Shown: piece after piece, positions 57,701 through 64,000 of the stretch
Layout: every line of letters begins with the position of its first letter
Position numbering within the stretch: the first letter of the stretch is position 1
From: Sipunculus nudus
Taxonomy: Eukaryota; Annelida; Sipuncula; Golfingiida; Sipunculidae
Reading direction: 5' to 3'
Length of the DNA: 64,000 nt
Assembly (NCBI GenBank): GCA_026874595.1
Contig: CM049314.1
Coordinates: 58,514,300-58,578,299, forward strand
Position numbers and translations under genes: made by a program
The notes under the pieces: model-generated
Databases searched by the model: none
Seen by the model: the letters and a program-made list of their open reading frames with translations, nothing else
Told to the model about the DNA's origin: nothing

Positions 57701-60547
57701 TCATGAAGACCATCTTATGATATTTCGAGAGCTCCAACTACAGCGAACAGTCCGATATTGACGTATTTTAATGTACCAAAGAATAACAGCTCTTCAGTCA
57801 CAGCTGGCAAACAATGCTCCATTACGGAATTCTTTTTGGGCTAACTTGTTTTTAATATGACTTTTTAAAGACGAGCCTATGAAATGCATGGCCCGATTTT
57901 AGCTACCATGCACATCTCATTTGGACCCCTCGATCAACCGCCACCCTCGCTTACCGCCAACATTTCCCCAAGTCCGACGGTCGGCGAATGAAAGAGGTTA
58001 TACTGTATATGACAAACAGAAATAGCGATGCTAAATCGAAAATAAAAAAAAAGCAAAAAAGAAAAGTTTTTGAGAGCATATGTTCATTGTGATTTAACAG
58101 TATGTCTGCTTCTAGTCCATTTTACCAGTTAATATATAATTTGCTTATTTTAATATATAGTTAGCTGCTGGTCGAATCATGGTCAATCATCGGGTCTTTA
58201 GTGCCAAATAATACAGCCATTGGTTATTGTGTCAAGGTTGAGAAGCCAAGATTGTAAATGTACTTTTTAATAAAACTTTAAACTGATGCACCAATTTCAA
58301 GAAATGAATTAATTCATATCTGCATAATTAAAAAAAAAAAACAAGGACGGGGGGGGGGGGGGGTTAGGTCGATGCCATTGCAAATGATTTAGGTCCAAAC
58401 CGGGGACTAAAGCCCGGAAACCGACTTGCCTAATTCCGTGAAGTCCTGTCTTAGAGACTTGTCCAATAACGTAATATTACTGGGCCTATATATAGTTATA
58501 ATTACTGGTATAACTATAAGTTAACGAGTACGATTTCAATGACAGTGACGTCGATTTTTTATTCCAAAGTGGTGGTGGCAAGGACTTCCACACACACACA
58601 CACAATCTCACACATTGCAATTAATAATAAGGTTTTAGAAAATAATGTATCATGTAACCGGAATAAGATAGTTCTTAGCCAGGTTTAAACATAATATTTA
58701 ATTGTCAACTCATTTATGGAACCAAAGTCTATAAATCATTTTTTTTAAATAAATTTTCTTTGAAATATATGAATTTTATTCTCCGAAAAGTGGGGGAGGT
58801 GGAATTATAATATTGCCCATCCTCCCCTTGCCATAAAGAAGCGGCATATATATATCCTCTATCCCCCCCCTTATATTGACGGCCCTGTTCAATGTATCAT
58901 GATTATAAATTTTAAAGTCTAAAATTCAAGAAATTCATTTAAATGAAAGCCTTTAATATTTATTTGAATTGATTAATAATAGTTCGTTACATAGACCATG
59001 TGTTAACCAAAAATTAAAAAAAAAGTTTAACACCGTTTCTTTACTTTTGATGAGCTTAATAAATATTTTTTTTGTTATATTTTATAGCATATAATAGTCA
59101 GGATGGATAGACAAATCAATGATATTAGTACAGTGAAATATTTATTACAATCAGTATCTTTTTTCAGGAATAGATAATCTGTATATCGACCATTATGTAG
59201 CATTAAATCCTGTTAAGGAATGACAGTTCAGGAGGAACAGGAAACAACTGTTCCGTTCAGTTTGTCACACGAATGTCAAGGAAACTGCAAATTTTGTTCA
59301 GCAACCAAGCTACCTCTGAGCAAACAACTGTCAGTTTCATTAATTAAGTAGACATTTGCAATTATTTTGAACTGCTGATTACCTCCTTAGGATCTACTAG
59401 TATTTTGCACCTCGCCCGCCCCGCCTAGCATAAAGAGAATGAGTACCGTGACCAGTTGCACTGCGAGCATCAGAATGCCCGTTCTGGGAAACCAGAGACA
59501 GGCAGTGACCTCCCTCTCAACAAATATGCCGGTACGGCGATAGGCAAGTATTGCTTCCCGAAAATACCAAATCAAGTTGCATTTTGTGCCGGGAATGCCT
59601 CAAAACGGTGTGTAAGGTGGTCATGATTTCTGGACTTAAGCCTGCTACCTGACAGCCTTCGGGCTAAAACCCGAAAGCGGACATAAGTTATTTTTGGTAT
59701 TTTTATTGAATCGGGCTTAACTCTTCATCTCGATGGGTTAAGTCACATTCGGTAATTTTCGGGCTTAACTCAGTTTATTTAAACACAACCCCAAGAAGAT
59801 GGTCAACTTATGTTCGTGTGATATCTGGCTGAACGTGGATTAATATATCGATTAATGTCTGCAGTTTTTTGCCTCTGGGTCTATTTGGTGGAGTTTCTTT
59901 GCAATTGAAGCAATTTGAACGAAAATGCAGATTTCATTTGAATGTATCAAAGGGCGTTCAATTAATGACTACGGATGATGTGTACACAGGAAAGTGCTCC
60001 TTCGCTTCCAATTGGTAAGTCTTTATGGTTGAAGAAAGACGATTATGTGAACCATTTGAGTAAGAACAGTTATTGAACTCCATGTAATCACAGCTGCTGG
60101 ATATGGGTTACTCTTTTCATACAGAATTTAAAAAAAAAATAAATGCTTGAGTAAACGTTAATGAAAAATGGTGATAAGTGGTTGTTGAAACTGACTTTTT
60201 ATAACGACACTTGAAGATAAATGTGTAAATAGGAAGCCTACAAGTAAGTGAATATATTTGGATATAAGACTACTACATAAGGGTCTATATTTAATAATTT
60301 GATATATCAAATGATATACCTTGAAATGACATTAATTCCAACTTTTCATGTTAAAGAAATATAAACTTATAAAGAAATATAAATCGTTAACAGTATGCTG
60401 TCTCCATCGTTACCTATGCTTATAAATGTATACCTTACATATTAGGGCTGGGTAATGCCTACAAATTTCGTATTGAAATATATTGCGGTCTGTCTCAACG
60501 TATCGCGATATTTTCATTGTATTAAATTGTTAGTAAATGAGTGTGTT

Positions 60548-60589
<42 letters not shown>

Positions 60590-61036
60590 AAAAATGAGGG
60601 ATATATAATGATTTTTCCTTTTTTTTGGGGGGTATATATTTTTATAATATGTTGTAACTCGGAAATATGGACGTTAATTGTGATCGTCCGCCATAACGTT
60701 ACTCAATACGTCGCGGACGTCAGGATGTCGTATTATATGCCGTATTTCATTTAAAATTTGTATTCGACTTGCAATTTGTTATTCTCCTTATTTTGTAAAA
60801 ACGACTATGATTGGCTTATTCTCACAAACATTGACATCCCATAATATCAACAGCGATGTCAGGATTGATTTTAGGAAGAATTTGACATTATAGTGGATGT
60901 ATAATACAAACAATTGCTCAATATAATGAGGTCACGCTTTTTTTATAAGATAATATTAGATATAAGCCAGATATACCCTGATTTTACCTTTGTAAATGAG
61001 GCATCAGACATGTAAATATGTGTTTGAATGCTCTAG

Positions 61037-61088
<52 letters not shown>

Positions 61089-61376
61089 CTACTGATAGGG
61101 AAAAGATGGTATCGTTCCAATACAGTCTCATTGAATATAAAAGTCAAATATCACACACTCAATTAAGGGAAAATGCAACAGAAATATAATATATGATATA
61201 TTTATTTTATTGTAATAATGCATTATATATGTTTATTTAATTGTCATAATCTACAATAGATATTGTTGAAATGTATAATTTATGTTTTTCATTTTAATAA
61301 TGTAAAGAAATACGTTTACTGTATTTTAACAATATAAAATGCATTTATTATATATATATAATATATATATATAATA

Positions 61377-61425
<49 letters not shown>

Positions 61426-61499
61426 GTGTGTTTGTGTGTGTACAAGAACATGATACGTACCAGTCGTGGCTGCCAGAGTCGAGCAGAGGACACTCGAAC
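47061..61499 (-). CDS. Gene B: secreted protein with short stalk and three C1q-like domains (exon 1 off right edge)
   Basis: Exons in order on the minus strand: 61461-61499, 55936-55968, 52995-53036, 49097-50064, 47061-47255. Junction codons are GTG (V), GGA (G), GAC (D), and a phase-0 join at the last intron; no stop arises. With an exon 1 like that of gene A the product would be about 437 residues: signal peptide, about 26 residues of Thr/Pro-rich linker, then three jelly-roll domains. C1q-domain proteins of molluscs are secreted, form trimers and act as pattern-recognition lectins or shell or mucus proteins; the job of this one is not known. It is a tandem paralogue of gene A. The model rests on splice sites and phase, not on transcripts. 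Confidence 0.82.
48119..48177 (+). other. tRNA-like segment (pseudogene or SINE head)
   Basis: Box A TGGCGCATTGGT (48119-48130) and box B TAGTTCGAGAC (48161-48171) at tRNA spacing, but the acceptor stem does not pair well. Probably a decayed tRNA pseudogene or SINE head. Confidence 0.45.
48571..48830 (+). mobile_element. tRNA-derived SINE, copy 3 (plus)
   Basis: Box A TGGCTCAGGGTTAGAGC, box B GAGTTCGAATC (48616-48626), body GCGGTGAGATTTTTCACGG, TTTGCAGGCTTAAAGGG, CGGCCGTGTTTCACTCAC, GAGTGCGCCTTTCGGGG, end CGCCAGGATGTAAATGAGAGG. It is the best preserved of the three copies. Confidence 0.9.
49097..50064 (-). CDS. Gene B main exon: C1q-like domains 1, 2 and start of 3
   Basis: 968 nt, phase 1 in, phase 0 out, coding 323 residues. 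Domain 1 (about residues 1-132) has [14 protein letters not shown] and NDQLSI. Domain 2 (about 135-257) has [41 protein letters not shown] and a closing FGGFQYN. Domain 3 starts near 262 with [31 protein letters not shown]. The P/F-x-x-G-x-Y-x-h-x-h and G-D-x-h-x-h pairs are C1q/TNF jelly-roll landmarks, and domain 2 fits C1q best. Acceptor attcttacag, donor gtgaga. The ORF extends 12 codons into the intron; the splice acceptor and phase make 50064 the true start. Confidence 0.88.
50065..52994 (-). other. Gene B intron 4, no other exon seen
   Basis: AT-rich; TA microsatellite at about 50741-50781; a C-run at 52857-52871. An ORF of 64 codons at 50898 is not supported. Confidence 0.55.
52995..53036 (-). 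CDS. Gene B linker exon (42 nt) with GC donor
   Basis: 42 nt, phase 1-1, reading [13 protein letters not shown] between split codons. Acceptor attgttttag; donor gcaagt, a GC-AG intron, otherwise matching consensus. It continues the Thr/Pro-rich stalk into the first C1q-like domain. Confidence 0.75.
53370..54600 (+). mobile_element. Penelope-like element fragment in gene B intron 3
   Basis: The plus strand reads [20 protein letters not shown], then [10 protein letters not shown], then the zinc-like linker [15 protein letters not shown] (53557-53605), IVNKATV and [11 protein letters not shown]: the RT-to-GIY-YIG linker and endonuclease start of Penelope-like elements. Frameshifts follow, then [12 protein letters not shown] and [13 protein letters not shown] traces to 53870. 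A GAGGATCGGGTCGCATCCCG segment at 54556-54576 looks like a Penelope 3' end. Upstream RT is missing. Antisense to gene B. Confidence 0.75.
54237..54345. repeat. 55-bp tandem duplication
   Basis: AAAAACAGCATACTATGCTG followed by AATGG-CATCCTTGTAAA-TATC occurs twice in a row with two substitutions. Confidence 0.9.
54622..54731. repeat. Two (TA)n tracts and (CA)n
   Basis: TA at 54624-54655 and 54679-54719, each preceded by TTTTGTTTTCTTTATCATT (a duplicated unit), then CA. A 128-codon ORF here is mostly encoded by the TA tracts. Confidence 0.92.
55230..55490 (-). repeat. Remnant of one gene A-type array unit in gene B
   Basis: Shares ATGCCCTTAAATCAC, ACCTTTTAAACTTTATAATAAG and CATTCTTTTTTCTAAGG with the array units at 1.0-8.5 kb. 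It shows that gene B carries a single unit, later split from its exon by about 430 bp of unrelated sequence (55495-55925). Confidence 0.75.
55936..55968 (-). CDS. Gene B micro-exon (single copy)
   Basis: 33 nt, phase 1-1, reading [10 protein letters not shown], the only copy of this exon in gene B. Acceptor ttttttttcag; donor gtctgta. Part of the array-unit intron is still visible at 55230-55490, followed by about 430 bp of unrelated sequence and then the exon. Confidence 0.75.
55969..56890 (-). other. Gene B intron 2, part homologous to 8.6-9.5 kb of gene A
   Basis: Ordered matches to gene A (see 8590-10740) and no exon. Confidence 0.65.
56893..58005. mobile_element. Non-autonomous TIR DNA transposon, Tc1/mariner (pogo-like) type
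   Basis: Ends are inverted: CAGTCTAACCTCTTTCATTC at the left and the complement of GAATGAAAGAGGTTATACTG at the right, with one mismatch, continuing weakly inward (CGCC/GGCG). It is flanked by TA on both sides (56891-56892, 58006-58007). Each end also has GCCAAC-ACC-CGC-type subrepeats. The element is 1113 bp, contains ORFs of 92 and 70 codons without a DDE motif, and is absent from the matching place in gene A. The TA target and CAGT ends fit Tc1/mariner-pogo types. Confidence 0.85.
58345..59800. other. Segment present only in gene B intron 2
   Basis: Homology to gene A breaks at about 58340 (9845 in gene A) and resumes at 59807 (9857). The extra block starts with a G-run (58349-58363), has CA repeats at 58589-58604 and a closing stretch with GGGCTTAACTC twice (59714, 59760) and GGGCTAAAACCCGAAAGC. 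It is probably an inserted element, but no ends were found. Confidence 0.5.
60552..60586. repeat. (TA)n microsatellite
   Basis: Pure TA, about 34 bp. Confidence 0.95.
61036..61087. repeat. (TA)n microsatellite
   Basis: About 50 bp of pure TA in gene B intron 2. Confidence 0.95.
61345..61440. repeat. TA/TG microsatellite beside gene B exon 2
   Basis: TA-rich tract to 61421 and TG to 61440, about 15 bases from the exon 2 donor, mirroring gene A. Confidence 0.95.
61461..61499 (-). CDS. Gene B exon 2, end of signal peptide
   Basis: 39 nt, phase 1-1, reading [12 protein letters not shown]. Acceptor gcattacag, donor gtacgt. Differs from gene A exon 2 at five positions. Read through the acceptor, the upstream frame is also open, so it could be mistaken for a first exon; phase matching with gene A exon 1 argues against that. 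Confidence 0.72.
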
Positions 61500-62400
61500 C
61501 TGTAATGCAAAATGACGTAAGGCTTTTACTGAATGGTATAGAAAAACTCAATAAACCTCAGGCATTTAAAAATGTTAACAACCCTGTCAAGGGGGTCATG
61601 ATTTTCTGGTTGTTTGCTGGTTTGATTTCTGTTGGCGAAGGTATGCAAGACATTTTCCAGACTGTGATAGCGTCCTGTGCTGGACAAACGTAGATTAATA
61701 ACCGATGTTTACGTGTTGGATCTACTGTTCCTAGATGAATGTCACATGGTAATGTCCCTGAATCCAACCGATCAGTAAATGTTGGGATACTGTTCTCTTC
61801 GTGGAAGGTACTACTACTAGTCCGTAGATAGGAGCAAAATTCTTAATTTGGTGATACAAGCACCAAATTTAGTATGTGCATTTCTCAGGGCATATCTAAA
61901 TCATAAACAATCGTAGGCCAGCGAGAATTTCAAGATGGCAGTCATTTTCTTCTTGAAGGCCGCCATTCGCCGCTCTTATATCAGGCGTTTGGACACAAAT
62001 CATTTGTTCTAATTCCTAGGATTTATTACATGCTCAATCCAATGCAAACAGACAAAGACGTATGCATGCATGCGTATAATATTGTTTTTTAAATACTCAA
62101 CGTAAGTATGTTGACTTTCATAAGAAAATGGCAGTATACCTTCTATATGTTGCTTCGTTGTTTGCTTAATTTCCCAGTTAAACATCTAGGCGTGGTCCAA
62201 AGAAAGCATTTAACTGAATTACTGAGTTAAAGAAATCTTGAGATCTTTATACGTCGTAGTTCACAACCGGATTACCGATATGTGTTTTAACTTGCACTAT
62301 GAAAAAATACACATTTTTGTCACTTAAAATAATGTACAGCAAACAATGTGGACTATTTATAAGGTTTTTAACATCTGAACCCTCAGAGGAAGATCTCTCA
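61500..62400 (-). other. Gene B intron 1, left part
   Basis: The first ~60 bp beyond the exon match gene A intron 1 (TGTAAT-CAAAA-GACGTAAGGCTTT). No other feature was seen. Confidence 0.5.
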
Positions 62401-63560
62401 TATTGAAAATGCAAAAATCTTAATGCAACCTTAATGATTATCTTGCGACCAACAGGCTTCCGTTTGCTTCTTTGCGAAGTCACCTGTTCTCATGAAGTAA
62501 GCGATCAGTTCGTGAATAGGTCGAGAAATAACTTCAAACTTCGTTGCTTTCACTTGATGATCTCAAAACTATCGAAATCTGTTCATGATTTCACGATGAT
62601 TTTACGAACATCATGCACATCATGGTAGGGCCTGCGAATATATGACGAAGCCTGTCAGATATTTCGAGACTACGTCAAGAGCAAATCACGACTGGGAATT
62701 CTTGAAACGTTCGCAAGAAATTTCTAACTGTTTTGTTAGCCAATTATTACCATCAAACCTAAAACGAGACCAGCATGAACAGCTGACCATACTTACTAAT
62801 CCCCCTGAATGTTTGCGAGATTTTGAAGCTTGGATAACAAGTGTTAAACTTTTATTTATTATTTTTTCGCATTCCCATTCTTAAATGAATATTTTGCCTG
62901 CCCCTTGAAAACACATTTCTTTGTGAGCCGGTGTGCTGTCATTCAAACCAAAATGCTACAGCTAAAGGTTAAAGTATGAACAGATATTTAACAAAGATGG
63001 AAGTTAATTCACTTAAGTCTGCAGACTATCTTAAGCCCCTTACCCACTGGGTCTGGGACTGTTGGCGACTAGTTGGAAATACAAAAGAGCCAAAGAATAC
63101 GTGAATTAACGACAATTTCAATTTGGAATCATACTGAATTTGTACTTAAGATTAATACACGAATGTCGTAAGAGCCATCTTCAAAATGTTCACCTTGAGT
63201 TTCCATACATGTGTTGCATGATTTTTTTTTTGTGTGCACTTCCGAATGTTTCGCCCACGAGTATGCCTGAAACCCATTTTTCCTCTTATGAGTCACAATT
63301 TAGGTTCCTAGTTCGCCAACATATTACAAAGTTGTTTCATATATCTCACACACTCTAAATAAAAGAAAAAGAAGTTAGGATATTTCTAGGTGGGTTCAAG
63401 ACTATGATGATTTGAGAGAAAATAAGTCGCAGGATTTTTTTTTTAATTTAATCGAGAGGAGAAGCGAGCCTTGCGACTTACGCATGGAAATTGATAATCC
63501 CTTTTTGAGTCTTCAAGGAACCTCCCTCTCCAATGCTTTTCGAAATTTGTCGCACCTTTG
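62400..63560. repeat. Block shared with 14590-15960
   Basis: Colinear partner of the block in gene A intron 1; here it is shorter and more decayed. See that entry for matching words. Confidence 0.6.
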
Positions 63561-64000
63561 TTATTCTAGTAAAAAATGGATTGAACCCGGAACAAATTGT
63601 TATATAAATGTGACCAAGTGTATTTTACTCATAAACCTTTTAAGAATAACATTTCAAAAGTCACAAAGCGTCCCATTTGGGGAAAGTTATTTGCTTTGAT
63701 GATTTAAATTGGCTAATTAACTATAAAGTTTTACTTAACTCATCTATATAATGTCATATTAAGTTTGGTATGTATCGAAGTATCTTAATAGCCAATTAGC
63801 CAATAAAAATCCTCAATTTAAATGAATTTCTCCATTTTTCTTCGGGGGGGGGGGACTTTTGGCATGTCATTTTCAAGAATCGTCTGGTCATTATTAAAAA
63901 AAAATATTTCTGTCGCAATATGTTCCGGGTTTGGCCTAAATTACAAAAAATATGACTAGACTAAGTGAGATACGGGCTTATGCGGACAGCTTTCGCAAGC
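63560..64000. other. No feature beyond a G-run
   Basis: AT-rich sequence; G-run at 63844-63854. Exon 1 of gene B is not seen here and should lie further right. Confidence 0.5.

Noticed and set aside
56893..58005. Transposase gene in the TIR element (92- and 70-codon ORFs)
   Set aside because: No helix-turn-helix or DDE motif; too short for a Tc1/mariner-type enzyme.
61348..61551. Reading gene B exon 2 as a first exon (67-codon ORF starting MSFSIPFSKSL)
   Set aside because: The upstream part is intron; the acceptor and the phase match with gene A exon 1 favour an internal 39-nt exon.

Overview
This is eukaryotic, AT-rich, intron-bearing DNA from an invertebrate, most likely a marine mollusc such as a bivalve. 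The reasons are a secreted multi-C1q-domain gene pair, tRNA-derived SINEs, Penelope-like, Ngaro/DIRS-type and L1/Tx1-type retroelements, a PuGGACGGAC-tailed interspersed repeat of a kind I associate with molluscs, and many (TA)n(GA)n microsatellites. No bacterial-style operons are present. Taxon assignment is inference.

The main content is two head-to-tail paralogous genes on the minus strand, read right to left. Gene B (exons at 61461-61499, 55936-55968, 52995-53036, 49097-50064, 47061-47255; exon 1 off the right edge) encodes a short Thr/Pro-rich linker and three C1q/TNF-like jelly-roll domains. All of its linker introns are phase 1. Gene A (exon 1 at 18461-18497, exon 2 at 12992-13030) starts with a good signal peptide and then enters an array of about 480-bp tandem units from about 8.59 kb to 0.85 kb. 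Each unit carries one 33-nt micro-exon (11 residues, VAVPETTAAPT type) with its own splice sites: 14 full and 2 shortened copies. Gene B has one copy. Because every micro-exon is 1-1 symmetric, any number can be spliced in or skipped without changing frame. The C1q exons of gene A should lie left of base 1. Colinear intron homology (8.6-15.9 kb against 56.0-63.6 kb) supports an old segmental duplication, later broken by separate insertions in each copy.

Between the two genes (18.6-47.0 kb) the sequence is mostly mobile. There is a degenerate coding-like stretch on the minus strand (18.6-19.3 kb), a candidate ETS/CRE/NRF1 promoter cluster with a 20-bp palindrome (25.2-25.5 kb), a nearly complete but broken Ngaro-type tyrosine-recombinase retroelement with split direct repeats (26.36-31.17 kb), one possible BEN-like exon (31.3 kb), a near full-length but inactivated L1/Tx1-type LINE with a 12-bp target-site duplication (34.47-41.15 kb), and SINE and mollusc-type repeat copies (43.6-46.2 kb). 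Penelope-like fragments lie in gene A intron 1 and in gene B intron 3. A 1.1-kb TIR element flanked by TA lies in gene B intron 2.

Functionally the gene pair looks like secreted lectin-like or immune C1q proteins whose stalk length differs by micro-exon number. Whether the array is used, and whether it is alternatively spliced, cannot be told from DNA alone.
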